From the NCBI GenBank assembly GCA_031277855.1, contig JAITLO010000025.1, positions 62,001-126,000 of the forward strand: a DNA stretch of 64,000 nt, written 5' to 3'. The position numbers were made by a program, and so were the translations under genes. This document shows, piece after piece, positions 42,408-51,580 of the stretch (within the stretch, counting starts at the first letter, position 1; every line of letters begins with the position of its first letter). The notes beneath the pieces were generated by a model, which was given only the letters and a program-made list of their open reading frames with translations, was not told the origin of the DNA and ran no database searches. This DNA is from Acidovorax sp. Lineage in GTDB: Bacteria; Pseudomonadota; Gammaproteobacteria; Burkholderiales; Burkholderiaceae_C.

Positions 42408-42526
42408 TGAGACTGGCGCATCCCAGGCCAGGGCACCGCGCAAGGGCCGCCCCGCAGCGCCGGTGCCGTCCCCCTCCGGCGCGTAGCGCCTAGAGAGGGG
42501 GAAGACGCGCAGCGGCTCAGGGGTGT
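42408..42526 (-). repeat. GC-rich 3'-end repeat, copy E
   Basis: On the minus strand it begins ACACCCCTGAGCCGC 4 bases after the stop of the DMT transporter gene. The stem reads GGCACC/GGTGCC (42432-42437 with 42462-42467 in plus coordinates) around the core GGGGCGGCCCTTGC, a third paired variant of the helix. Confidence 0.82.
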
Positions 42527-42530
42527 CTCC

Positions 42531-43451
42531 TCACCGCCCCCTCACACTCATCCACATGCTGAGCATGCCGCACAACACCACCCCCGTCATGCCCAGCAGG
42601 GATTGCGCATCCGGCACCTGGCCAAACAGCAGCCAGCCCACGGCCATGGCAAAACCGATCTGGCTATAGAGAAAAGGCGAGATCACCGAGGGCGTGGCAT
42701 GCGTGTAGGCCTGCAACAAAATCAAATGCCCTACACCGCTGCACAAACCCATGGCTGCCACCGCCAGCCACAGCGGCCCAAATGGCACCGACTGCCAGAA
42801 CCAGGGCAGCAAAGGCGTGGTCAGCAGCAATGGCAACCAGGTGGAGTACAGCTGGGTGGTGTGCGGTGCATCCAGCCTGGCCAGGCGACTGCCCAGCAGC
42901 AAATAACCGCTGCCGCTGACCAGCAGCCCCACCGGCAGCAAGGCCTGCCAGCCCAGGGGCTGACCGCTGCGCTCGGGCCGCACGATGACGATGACACAGG
43001 CCAGCCCTACGGCCAGCAGCAACCAGCGCAGCGGGCTGACCCGCTCCTGGTACAGCCAGGCCGAAGCCACCACCACCAGCAAGGGGCAGGCCGACCAGAT
43101 GGCCGTGAAGTTGCCCAAGGGCATGCTCTGTATGCAAAAGAAAGCGCACACCGAGGTGGTGATGCCAAACAGCGCACGCGCTGCCTGAAATTTCGGATGG
43201 GCCGTGTGCAGCGCCGCCAGGCCATGCCGTGGCAGCACCAGGGCCGTGGTTACCAGCGCCTGGGACAGAAAACGCAGCCACAGCACCAGCAGCATGGGCA
43301 GCCACTGACCGGCAAATTTGGTGGCACTGTCCAGCAAGGCAAACAGCGCACAGGCCGTCAGCGTGAGCGCAATACCCAGCAAGGCCGAGCGCGAAACGGG
43401 GATGGCATCCCCCGGTGAAGCGAGGGCAGTCCCCCCGGGCAAGGAGGACAT
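42531..43451 (-). CDS. DMT superfamily transporter (EamA family)
   Basis: A 306-residue protein with ten predicted transmembrane segments in two EamA repeats. The first begins ALLGIALTLTACALFALLDSATKF and the second begins LLVSGSGYLLLGSRLARL. Members export metabolites such as amino acids or act as permeases of unknown substrate. The ATG at 43451 begins the only fitting frame. It is transcribed away from the radical SAM gene; the 245 bases between them hold both promoters, which I could not resolve. Confidence 0.83.
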   Translation of the reverse strand: MSSLPGGTALASPGDAIPVSRSALLGIALTLTACALFALLDSATKFAGQWLPMLLVLWLRFLSQALVTTALVLPRHGLAALHTAHPKFQAARALFGITTSVCAFFCIQSMPLGNFTAIWSACPLLVVVASAWLYQERVSPLRWLLLAVGLACVIVIVRPERSGQPLGWQALLPVGLLVSGSGYLLLGSRLARLDAPHTTQLYSTWLPLLLTTPLLPWFWQSVPFGPLWLAVAAMGLCSGVGHLILLQAYTHATPSVISPFLYSQIGFAMAVGWLLFGQVPDAQSLLGMTGVVLCGMLSMWMSVRGR

Positions 43452-43696
43452 GTGCGTCCACCCTCTCTACAAGAAAAAGCCGGCGCACCATGCACCTTGG
43501 CGGCTTGCATTTTAGGAGCACAGCGCGCTGGCCCTGCATGGCGGTTTTCCGGCAGACAGGCCGCGAGTGGCGATGACAGCCTTCGTTGCCGGCCACGGCA
43601 CCAAGCCCCCGCAGCTGCAGCCCCGGCCCCATGCTGGGACAATACAGGCCTGCACCGGGCGCTGCCCCGCCCCGCACCACATCCCCTTTTGCACCC

Positions 43697-45613
43697 ATGA
43701 CCACGCCCGCACCTGTCCGTGTGCTGTCGCTCATCCCGCCGATGACGCAGCTGAACACGCCCTACCCTTCCACCGCCTACCTGACGGGTTTTCTGCGTTC
43801 GCGCGGTGTGGATGCGGTGCAGGAAGACCTGGCCCTGGCCCTGGTGCTCCAGCTGCTGTCCAAAGAAGGACTGCAGCAGGTGATCGATCTGGTGCAAGCC
43901 CAGTACGACGAGAACCCCGATCGCCCCTTCAGCCCGGCCGTGCAAAGCTTTATGGCCCAGCGCGAGCAGTACCTGGCCACCATTGGCAAGGTGATCGCCT
44001 ATCTGCAGGGCAAGGACAGCACGCTGAGCCACCGCATCGTGGGCCGCAACTGGCTGCCCGAGGGCCCGCGCTTTGCCGCGCTGGAGCATTACATCGACGA
44101 CGGCACGGGCGACCCGCTGGGCTGGGCCTTTGGCGCCCTGGGCCAGGCCGACCGCGCCAAGCACCTGGCCACGCTGTACCTCAACGACCTGGCCGATGTG
44201 CTGCGCGACGCCGCGGACGAGCGCTTTGAGTTCGTGCGCTATGCCGAATCCCTGGCCGGCAGCCAACCCAGCTTCGAGCCGCTGGCCCAGGCCTTGGCCG
44301 CCCCCATGACGCTGGTGGACGAAACCCTGGCCACGCTGACGCGCAAGGCCATCTGGCGCCAGCGGCCCACGGTGGTGCTGCTGTCCGTGCCCTTTCCCGG
44401 CTCAGTGTATGCGGCGTTCCGCATTGCCCAGACCATCAAGGCCGAGTTCCCCCACATCAAGACCGTGCTGGGCGGCGGCTTTGTCAACACCGAGCTGCGC
44501 GAGCTGGCTGAGCCGCGCGTGTTCGACTACTTTGACTTTGTCACCCTGGACGCGGGCGAGCGCCCGCTGCTGGCCCTGATGGAGCATTTGCGCGGCGAGC
44601 GCGGCCGCTCCCGCCTGGTGCGCAGCTATGTGCGCAACGAACAAGGTGCGGTGCAGTACGTCAACATGATGGAGTCGGACATCGCCTTTGCCGAGGTGGG
44701 CACGCCCACCTGGGACGGCCTGCCGATTCACGACTATCTGTCGCTGCTGGACATGCTCAACCCCATGCACCGGCTGTGGAGCGACGGGCGCTGGAACAAG
44801 CTCACCATCGCGCACGGCTGCTATTGGAAGAAATGCAGTTTTTGCGACGTCAGCCTGGACTACATTGGCCGCTACGAGGGCGCCAGCGCCGTGGAGCTGG
44901 CCAACCGCATCGAGGCCATCGTGCAGGAAACCGGCCAGACCGGCTTCCACTTTGTCGACGAGGCAGCTCCACCCAAGGCCTTGAAAGCCCTGGCCACGGA
45001 GCTGCTGGAGCGCGGCAGCGACATCAGCTGGTGGGGCAATATCCGCTTTGAAAAAACCTTCAGCCCCGAGCTGTGCCAGCTGCTGGCCGACAGCGGCTGC
45101 ATTGCCGTCTCGGGCGGGCTGGAAGTAGCGTCAGACCGGCTGCTGGCGCTGATGAAAAAAGGCGTGTCCGTAGAGCAGGTGGCCCGCGTGACCAAGGCCT
45201 TCAGCGAGGCCGGCATTCTGGTGCATGCCTATTTGATGTATGGCTTTCCCACGCAGACCGTGCAGGACACGGTGGACGCGCTGGAATATGTACGCCAGCT
45301 GTTTGAGAACGGCTGCATCCAAAGCGGTTTCTTTCACCGTTTTGCCTGCACCGTGCACTCGCCCGTGGGCCAGAACCCCGAGGAATACGGCGTGCAACTG
45401 GTGCCCCTGCCCGAGGTGACGTTTGCCAAGAACGACATCGCCTTCATCGACCCCACGGGCGTGGACCACGACGCCCTGGGCGCGGTGCTGAAAAAAGCCA
45501 TCTACAACTTTATGCACGGCATCGGTGTGGAAGAGGATGTGCGCAACTGGTTCCCCTTCAAGGTGCCCAAGCCCACGGTGCCGCGCAACAAGATTGCGAA
45601 AGCGTTGCGATAA
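43697..45613 (+). CDS. B12-binding-domain radical SAM protein
   Basis: A 638-residue protein. The N-terminal part (about 1-290) contains a Rossmann-like B12-binding region with TVLGGGFVNTELREL and FDFVTLDAGERPLLAL. The radical SAM domain has the cluster motif GCYWKKCSFCD (C375, C380, C383), a CX4CX2C spacing rather than the usual CX3CX2C. A later stretch MYGFPTQTVQDTVDAL is typical of TIM-barrel radical SAM enzymes. The frame stays open upstream; ATG 43697 gives a clean start MTTPAPVRVLSLIPPMTQLNTPYPS, where the residue pattern after the start is like other B12-radical SAM proteins. The reaction is unknown. No obvious substrate or partner gene is adjacent. Confidence 0.83.
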   Translation: MTTPAPVRVLSLIPPMTQLNTPYPSTAYLTGFLRSRGVDAVQEDLALALVLQLLSKEGLQQVIDLVQAQYDENPDRPFSPAVQSFMAQREQYLATIGKVIAYLQGKDSTLSHRIVGRNWLPEGPRFAALEHYIDDGTGDPLGWAFGALGQADRAKHLATLYLNDLADVLRDAADERFEFVRYAESLAGSQPSFEPLAQALAAPMTLVDETLATLTRKAIWRQRPTVVLLSVPFPGSVYAAFRIAQTIKAEFPHIKTVLGGGFVNTELRELAEPRVFDYFDFVTLDAGERPLLALMEHLRGERGRSRLVRSYVRNEQGAVQYVNMMESDIAFAEVGTPTWDGLPIHDYLSLLDMLNPMHRLWSDGRWNKLTIAHGCYWKKCSFCDVSLDYIGRYEGASAVELANRIEAIVQETGQTGFHFVDEAAPPKALKALATELLERGSDISWWGNIRFEKTFSPELCQLLADSGCIAVSGGLEVASDRLLALMKKGVSVEQVARVTKAFSEAGILVHAYLMYGFPTQTVQDTVDALEYVRQLFENGCIQSGFFHRFACTVHSPVGQNPEEYGVQLVPLPEVTFAKNDIAFIDPTGVDHDALGAVLKKAIYNFMHGIGVEEDVRNWFPFKVPKPTVPRNKIAKALR

Positions 45614-45720
45614 CCCCCCTGAGTCGCCTGCGGCGCCTTCCCCCGGGGGGGACGACAGCTTCGCTGCGGGGCGGCCCTTGCTCGCTGTCTGCTGACTTGG
45701 GCTGCGCCGGTTTTGTACGG
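45614..45720 (+). repeat. GC-rich 3'-end repeat, copy C
   Basis: It begins CCCCCCTGAGTCGCC directly after the TAA of the radical SAM gene. The stem GACAGC (45654-45659)/GCTGTC (45684-45689) encloses the conserved core GGGGCGGCCCTTGC. Confidence 0.85.
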
Positions 45721-45826
45721 AGGGGTATCTGCCTCGGTCTTGGGGAATTCCTACACCCTGGACACGCTATCAAGCAAAATTGCCATGAAACGCAGGCGTG
45801 GAGCGCTTATCAAGCTATTAAAAAAA

Positions 45827-45850
45827 GCCCCAGGGCGCACACCCTGGGGC
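45827..45850. terminator. Bidirectional hairpin terminator
   Basis: The stem GCCCCAGGG/CCCTGGGGC has a 6-base loop, flanked by A-run and T-run (AAAAAA before, TTTTTTT after). It can terminate the radical SAM gene from the left and the large EF-hand-like gene from the right. Confidence 0.92.
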
Positions 45851-45871
45851 TTTTTTTGCATAGCGCGCGGC

Positions 45872-48121
45872 TTATTGGGCCGGCGCTGGCGCTGCCGGGG
45901 CAGCTGGCGCTTCAGCCGCAGGCGCCGGGGCTTCAGCAGCCGGCACCACGGTGGCAGGGACGGCCGCGCGCTGGAACTTGGCGGGCAGCAGCTTGTCCAG
46001 CCATTGCTTTTGCCAGGCACCGGCCAGGGCCAGCACGACCACCAGCACACCGATCGTGATCCAGCGACCACGGTGGTTGTCGGCATAAGGGTCGCTGGCG
46101 CTGAGCTTGGCCGAGGCAGGAACCTTGGCGGTTTGCGACAGCGCATCGCCCAGGCGCAGGTTGATGATCATGCGGCCATTGATGGCCCAGCCGCTGGCGT
46201 CCAGGATGGGGCCCAGGCTGCGCTGGCGCAGCTTGAGCCAGGCAATCAACATGCTGGGGCAGGAGATGGCCAGCACAATGCCCAGCAGGCCCACGGGAAT
46301 CCACGGCCCCAGTTCGATGAACTTGGCAAAAATGCCCACCATCACGGCGCTGATCGAGCCCAACGCCACACCAATGGCGGCCACTGTGCCCACATCGGTC
46401 TTGCGCGCAGGCGCTGCTGCTGCAGCGGGTGCGGGCTCCCCCTGGGCCGTATCGGCCAGTTTGTTGGCCGATGCATCGAGCTTGACGGTCACCGCATCCT
46501 GCTTGGCTGAGGCGCGCTTGGCCACCTGCTCCTCCACCATGCGCAGGAACTTCTTGTAGGGCGAGAAAAAGGCCTGGCCTATGCTGGTGGGGTTCTCGAT
46601 GATCTTGGTGATGGTGGCATCCCAGTCCTGGCCGTCACGGTCATAGAACACGCCGTTGCGGCCCACCATCAGATAGTCCACATCACCGGCGGTGAAAGCG
46701 GCCACGATATGGCGCTTCACGCCGTCACGGCGGCATTCGCAATAGGCCAGATAGACCTTGGCCAGTCCGGCCAGCCCGGCATGGGCGTTGGGGTCGGTCA
46801 CGTCCACCGTCAGATCGCAGCTGCGGCCATCCATGTACAGCGTGCCGGCCTGGAAAGCTGCCGCTTCGCGGCGGCTGTAGAAGTCGGAAAAGGAGACAAA
46901 GTTGTTCAGCAGGCGCAGCAGATCGCGCTGCAGGCGAATCAGCTTTTCCAGCTGCGCGGCCAGGGCGCCATGGTCTTTTTCCTGGTTGTCACGCGCAATC
47001 AATGCCTGCAGCGCAGCCTCGGCACCGCCGTCGAGCAAGGCCTGGACCTCGGCCAGTTCCATCTGGCCCAGCGGGCTGACGGGGTGGCCGGCCAACCATT
47101 GTTGGCAAGGCGCCAACTGGGCCTTCAGGGTCTGCCACTGCGCGGCGCTCAGCTGTTGCTGGGCACCCAGCAAGGGCGCCACCGCATGCTCTGCCAGGGC
47201 CTGCAACGCACCGGCCCAGGCTGGGTTCACGCCTTCGGCCAGCGGCAGCACGCCTTCGGGGGTGATGGTGGCCAGCGGCAGAGCGGCAATGGCCTCGGAA
47301 GTCGAAGACAGCTGCTGGGCACCCAAAGCGGCATAGCCTTCCACGCTGGGGTTCAGCGGGTCCTGGGCCTTGGCATCAAAGGCGGCCAGGCGGCAGCGGG
47401 CAAAAAAGTCCTCCACCTTGGCTTCAATGGCCGTCAGCGCCTGCGCGGCCGCCACGGCCTGCTCCTGGGCCAGCGTGCAACTGCTGTCCTGGGTGCCGGC
47501 ATACCAGGTCTGTATGGCACGCACATCGGCAAAAAAAGCATCCAGCTGGGCCTGGCCCATGCCGGGCGCGCCGTCCACGCCGACTTCGCTGCCGTACAGG
47601 TCCATGATGCGTTGCACCAGGGCCTGCTGCTCGCAGTCAGCCGGCAGCGTGGCCGGGTTGAGCAAGCCATCGCCATTGAAGGCCAGGGCATTGAGCTGGG
47701 CCAGGCGCTCACGCACATCGGCCAGACTGACGCTGTCGGCGCCTTCACGGCCCAGCAAGGACAGCACCCGCAGGGCTTCGGCGTGCAGGGCTGCGCCATC
47801 AGCTTGCTCGGTGTTGATGCTGCCCAGCTGCAGCACATCGCTGCCGGAGACCAGCACCTCGGGATCGCGCAGTTGGGCCACGGCCCATTGGCAGGCGGCA
47901 ACCAGTTCGGGCGCACGGATGCGGCCGTCGTGGTCCTGGTCGATCATGTCCAGGGTTTCGGTATCGAACTCGATGCCCCGGGTCGGGCAGGCCAGAGCCA
48001 CCCACAGTTTTTTGTCCAGCGAAGCAATGTTCGCAATATCTTGTCCGGTACGGATGGCCACCTGCTCCACGCCACCGGCGCGGAAGAACTGCCATGCGTA
48101 CCCAGTTTGTTGTTGCTGCAT
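45872..48121 (-). CDS. Large uncharacterised membrane protein with an EF-hand-like motif
   Basis: A 749-residue protein of unknown function. Near the N-terminus (from YAWQFFRAGGVEQVAI) is an EF-hand-like loop DQDHDGRIRAPE, suggesting Ca2+ binding. A long, mainly helical middle follows. Near the C-terminus are three hydrophobic segments (GTVAAIGVALGSISAVMVGIF, WIPVGLLGIVLAISCPSMLI, WITIGVLVVVLALAG) and an Ala/Pro-rich tail. A longer frame to 48226 has GAGG before its start; I prefer ATG 48121 because the conserved part begins just after it. Single EF-hands can be spurious, so calcium binding is tentative. Confidence 0.65.
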   Translation of the reverse strand: MQQQQTGYAWQFFRAGGVEQVAIRTGQDIANIASLDKKLWVALACPTRGIEFDTETLDMIDQDHDGRIRAPELVAACQWAVAQLRDPEVLVSGSDVLQLGSINTEQADGAALHAEALRVLSLLGREGADSVSLADVRERLAQLNALAFNGDGLLNPATLPADCEQQALVQRIMDLYGSEVGVDGAPGMGQAQLDAFFADVRAIQTWYAGTQDSSCTLAQEQAVAAAQALTAIEAKVEDFFARCRLAAFDAKAQDPLNPSVEGYAALGAQQLSSTSEAIAALPLATITPEGVLPLAEGVNPAWAGALQALAEHAVAPLLGAQQQLSAAQWQTLKAQLAPCQQWLAGHPVSPLGQMELAEVQALLDGGAEAALQALIARDNQEKDHGALAAQLEKLIRLQRDLLRLLNNFVSFSDFYSRREAAAFQAGTLYMDGRSCDLTVDVTDPNAHAGLAGLAKVYLAYCECRRDGVKRHIVAAFTAGDVDYLMVGRNGVFYDRDGQDWDATITKIIENPTSIGQAFFSPYKKFLRMVEEQVAKRASAKQDAVTVKLDASANKLADTAQGEPAPAAAAAPARKTDVGTVAAIGVALGSISAVMVGIFAKFIELGPWIPVGLLGIVLAISCPSMLIAWLKLRQRSLGPILDASGWAINGRMIINLRLGDALSQTAKVPASAKLSASDPYADNHRGRWITIGVLVVVLALAGAWQKQWLDKLLPAKFQRAAVPATVVPAAEAPAPAAEAPAAPAAPAPAQ

Positions 48122-48503
48122 GAAAACGGTCTGACGGTAGGGATCCCAGGCCAACGGGCCTGCAACAACGCGAAAAGCAGCACCCTCCAGGTCCGCCCCC
48201 CGCGCAAGAACGGCCAGTTTAGGCATGTAACAGCAGCCTCACAGAAAATAATTTTTATCGGCCTGCGCAATATGGCCGGGCTTTTCTTGCTCCGCAATGA
48301 ATAGCAATATCGGGTATGACTGCCCCTGAGCCAGGGCAGGCCTTGCCAGCACAGGCCTGCCAGCGAAGCAAGTACCTCACCTAGTTGTCCACGCCCCGCT
48401 CACCCGGCCGCCGCGCTGGCCAGCACATCGCCACCGATGCGGCCATGCCACGCTCCCGCCCGCTTGCACGGCAAACGCCGCTGTGCATGACACAATTCGA
48501 CGC
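48122..48503. other. Intergenic region between divergent genes
   Basis: No gene is evident, apart from a possible N-terminal extension of the left gene to 48226. A 9-bp stem GGCAGGCCT/AGGCCTGCC (48335-48361) with a 9-base loop is present but has no T-run. Promoters for the divergent genes are expected here but could not be resolved. Confidence 0.45.
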
Positions 48504-49775
48504 ATGTCCGCTCCCACCCCGCTCTCTGCCGACAATCCCTTGATGCCCCGCCTCTACCAGGCGGCCATTGGCCCGTTGCAGACCGCCTACTACCAGCAAC
48601 AGTTCGAGCGCTTTGACGCACTGGGCCGTCCGCTGCCCAGCTGGAACTGGGCGGCAGGCTGCTGCACCCTGGGTTGGATGGGCTTGCGCGGCTTGTGGAA
48701 GCCCGCCATCGCTTACGCCGCCATACTGGCCGCGCTGATGGCACTGTGGTGGGCCCTGGACCTGCACCATAGGCTGCCAATGCCTGCGGCCTGGGCCCTG
48801 GCCCTGCTGTTGGTGCTGCTGTGCGTGCTGTTGCCGGGCTTGGGCGGCAACGCCCTCTACCACCGCCATGTGCGCCAGCGCACCATGCAGGCCCTGACCC
48901 AGTCGCGCACGCTGGGCGAGGCCATGACCTTGTTGCAAGCCCAGGCCCCCACCCCGGCGCGGCTGCAATGGGCCACCACCGGCCACGCCCTGGCTGCCTT
49001 GCTGACGGCCGGCCTGGCCTGGGCCGCCAGCACCAGCTTGCCGGCCGCGCCTGCAGCGGCCAGCGCCCCGGCTGATGCCAACGCCCCGCATACCCAGCAG
49101 GACATGGCCCGCGCCCTGGCAGCATTGCAAGCTGCCACGACCTCCGAAGCCACCGAAGCAGACGGCACGCCAGCCGAGCCTTCAACTTCAGCCCCTGCAG
49201 CGGAGTCCGAAACACCTCATGCTGAAGCAGCGGCCTCCCCCCCTGTAGCTGAGGCAAGCGCCACTGCTGCAGCACCTGCGCTGGTCGCGGCAAGCGCCGC
49301 ATTGGCTGCCGCGCCCACAGCGTCCGGCAATGGCCGCGAGGAAGCCGTTGCCACGCCAGCGCCCGCAGCCACACCCGAGCGCAAGCCGGCGGACAAAACC
49401 GCCAAAGCAGAAAAAACCAAAAACGCACAACCCGCCAAGGTCGACAAGACCGAAAAAACCGAAAAGGCAGCCAAAGTTGCAAAGGCCGGCAAGAGCGACG
49501 CCAAGACCGAGGCTGCACAGAAGACCGCCTTGCAATCCGGCAAGTTCTATCTGAACAGCGGCCTTTATGCCCAGCCCGAGAACGCCCGCCGCGTGGCACG
49601 CCAGCTGCGCGAGGCCGGCCAGCCCGTCTTCACCCAGCTCGTGGCCTCACGCAAGGGCGAAGCCACCAGGGTGCGTGTGGGCCCATTCGACAACAAGGCC
49701 CAGGCCGAAGCTGCAGCCCAGAAAATTCAGGCGCTGCAACTGGAAGCACAGCTGTTCCGCCATGCAGCCGATTGA
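48504..49775 (+). CDS. Membrane protein with C-terminal SPOR domain
   Basis: A 423-residue protein. The N-terminal region has three to four hydrophobic segments (about 60-110 and 155-175). A long Ala/Pro/Glu/Lys-rich linker (about 180-340) follows, with repeated KTEK-type runs. A SPOR domain closes it, starting GKFYLNSGLYAQPENARRVARQL and including VRVGPFDNKAQAEAAAQ. SPOR domains bind denuded peptidoglycan at division sites. ATG 48504 is preferred to a start 21 bases earlier. A role at the septum or in envelope upkeep is inferred from the domain only. Confidence 0.75.
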   Translation: MSAPTPLSADNPLMPRLYQAAIGPLQTAYYQQQFERFDALGRPLPSWNWAAGCCTLGWMGLRGLWKPAIAYAAILAALMALWWALDLHHRLPMPAAWALALLLVLLCVLLPGLGGNALYHRHVRQRTMQALTQSRTLGEAMTLLQAQAPTPARLQWATTGHALAALLTAGLAWAASTSLPAAPAAASAPADANAPHTQQDMARALAALQAATTSEATEADGTPAEPSTSAPAAESETPHAEAAASPPVAEASATAAAPALVAASAALAAAPTASGNGREEAVATPAPAATPERKPADKTAKAEKTKNAQPAKVDKTEKTEKAAKVAKAGKSDAKTEAAQKTALQSGKFYLNSGLYAQPENARRVARQLREAGQPVFTQLVASRKGEATRVRVGPFDNKAQAEAAAQKIQALQLEAQLFRHAAD

Positions 49776-49963
49776 GTGCGCCTGAGCAGCCCATCTTTTC
49801 CAGCCGCCTGAACGGCCACAACGAGACATTTGCTTGCAACTCCATACCTCAGTGACAGGCGCGAAGCTGCTAAGGTCGGCGCTACAGTTTTAAGAACATA
49901 TTGGGCCTTTGATCTGCGGCGTCCGTCCCGAGACTGGCACGGTGTTTCTAGGAGGAATTCGGC

Positions 49964-50266
49964 ATGCGCACCACGCTCTGGTCCTGGATGACCATCCCCA
50001 CCCTGCTCGCCGGCTGCGCCAGCGGCCCGCTCGGCAAGCCCGCCGCCACGCCGGCTCCGCTGCAGCGTTGCGATGCGGCCGCCGCGCAATGGGCCGTGGG
50101 CAAAACCAATACCAGCCAGCATGTGGACGAGGCCCGCCGCCGCTCGGGCGCGCTGATGGCCCGTGTACTGCGCGACGATACCCCCGGCAATCCAGGCGTC
50201 GATGTCGAGCGGCTGAATCTGAAGGTGGATGCCACTGGCCGCATCATTGCCGCCACCTGCGGGTAA
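49964..50266 (+). CDS. Peptidase inhibitor I78 family-like lipoprotein
   Basis: A 100-residue protein with a signal peptide and lipobox (LLAGC). It resembles the I78 inhibitor family: a Cys early in the mature part (RCDAAAAQWAVGKTN), a central Arg segment (ARRRSGALMARVLRDDTPG), 'VERLNLKVDATGRIIAATCG' and a terminal Cys that can form the disulfide. The start has AGGAGG 8 bases upstream. I78 proteins inhibit serine proteases in other organisms. Convergent with hemW. Confidence 0.75.
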   Translation: MRTTLWSWMTIPTLLAGCASGPLGKPAATPAPLQRCDAAAAQWAVGKTNTSQHVDEARRRSGALMARVLRDDTPGNPGVDVERLNLKVDATGRIIAATCG

Positions 50267-50316
50267 GCGTACCCACAGGCTTCCCGAGCCCTTGGCCTCA
50301 GTGAACACCGCCGGCA

Positions 50317-51564
50317 TCAGCCCAGAAACAAGGCCTGCAGGTCGTTCAAGAAATCAAAGCCACGCTCGGTGGGTTGTACGCGGCCCGCATCGCGCTGGAT
50401 CAGGCCCTTGCGCTCGGCCTCGTCCAGTGCCGCACTGATGGTGCTGATGGGCAGACCGGTGCGGTCCAGATAGTCCTGTATGGCAAAACCTCCACGCAAA
50501 CGCAGGGCATTGAGCATGTACTCGAACGGCAAATCCTTGCGGCGCACGTCCTCCTCGCTGGCCAGGGCGCGGCCTGCCAGGGCAGCCTCCATATAGCGCT
50601 GCGGGTCGCGAATCTTCACCTGCCGCGTGATGCGGTGGGCAAAACTCAGCTTGCCATGCGCGCCCGCGCCAATGCCCAGATAGTCGCCAAACTGCCAGTA
50701 GTTGCTGTTGTGAAAGCACTGGTGGCCCTCTTTGGCATAGGCCGAGATTTCATAGCGCTGCATGCCGGCCGCCCCCGTCATGGCGGTGATACGGTCCAGC
50801 ATGTCATAGGCTGTGTCGTCTTCCGGCACCTGGGGCGGGTATTTGGCGAAGTAGGTATTGGGCTCGATGGTCAGGTGGTAGATGGAGATATGCGGCGGCG
50901 CATACGACAGCGCGGTTTCCAGGTCGCGCACCAGGTCCAGCTCGGTCTGGCCGGGCAGGGCATACATGATGTCCAGGTTGAAGGTTTCAAACGCGCTGGC
51001 AGCCTCTTCCACCGCCGCGCGCGCCTGGTCTGCGCTGTGCACCCGGCCTATGGCGCTCAAAAAACGGTCGTCAAAGCTTTGCACGCCAATGGACAGCCTG
51101 CTCACCCCGGCCTGGCGGAAAGCGCGAAAGCGGTCCTTCTCAAAGGTGCCTGGGTTGGCCTCCAGCGTGATTTCGCAGTCCGGCTCCATGCGCAGCCGCG
51201 CACGCAGGCCGGCAATCAGCTGGTCTATGGCCTCGGGACTGAACAGGCTGGGCGTGCCTCCACCGATGAACACGCTGTGCACGGTGCGGCCCCAGATCAG
51301 CGGCAGACTGGCTTCCAGATCGGCCATCAGCGCAGCAAGATAGCGCTGCTCCGGAAAGGCGCGCGAGCCGCCCTCGCCCTGGAACTCATGCGAGTTGAAG
51401 TCGCAATACGGGCATTTCTTGAGGCACCAGGGCAGGTGGATGTACAGCGACAACGGCGGCAGCGCCGGCAGGCCCAGCAGGCCGGCGCGCATATAGTGCT
51501 GCACATCCTTGGGCGCCTGGCCCAGCTGGGGCTCGCTGCCCACGGGGTGAAGGGTGATGCTCAT
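50317..51564 (-). CDS. hemW: Radical SAM heme chaperone HemW (HemN-like)
   Basis: A 415-residue radical SAM protein with LYIHLPWCLKKCPYCDFNSHEF (CX3CX2C). The following GGGTPSLF, EANPGT and RLSIGVQSFDD motifs are typical of the HemN/HemW family. It lacks the long N-terminal extension of true oxygen-independent coproporphyrinogen oxidases, and its position after rdgB fits HemW, a heme-trafficking protein. It starts 16 bases after the rdgB stop, so the two are co-transcribed. Confidence 0.92.
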   Translation of the reverse strand: MSITLHPVGSEPQLGQAPKDVQHYMRAGLLGLPALPPLSLYIHLPWCLKKCPYCDFNSHEFQGEGGSRAFPEQRYLAALMADLEASLPLIWGRTVHSVFIGGGTPSLFSPEAIDQLIAGLRARLRMEPDCEITLEANPGTFEKDRFRAFRQAGVSRLSIGVQSFDDRFLSAIGRVHSADQARAAVEEAASAFETFNLDIMYALPGQTELDLVRDLETALSYAPPHISIYHLTIEPNTYFAKYPPQVPEDDTAYDMLDRITAMTGAAGMQRYEISAYAKEGHQCFHNSNYWQFGDYLGIGAGAHGKLSFAHRITRQVKIRDPQRYMEAALAGRALASEEDVRRKDLPFEYMLNALRLRGGFAIQDYLDRTGLPISTISAALDEAERKGLIQRDAGRVQPTERGFDFLNDLQALFLG

Positions 51565-51580
51565 GGGAGTGCGCAGGGCC

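Noticed and set aside
46709..48304. A 531-codon frame opposite the EF-hand-like protein
   Set aside because: Composition typical of an antisense frame; the minus-strand gene has membrane segments and an ordered domain pattern.
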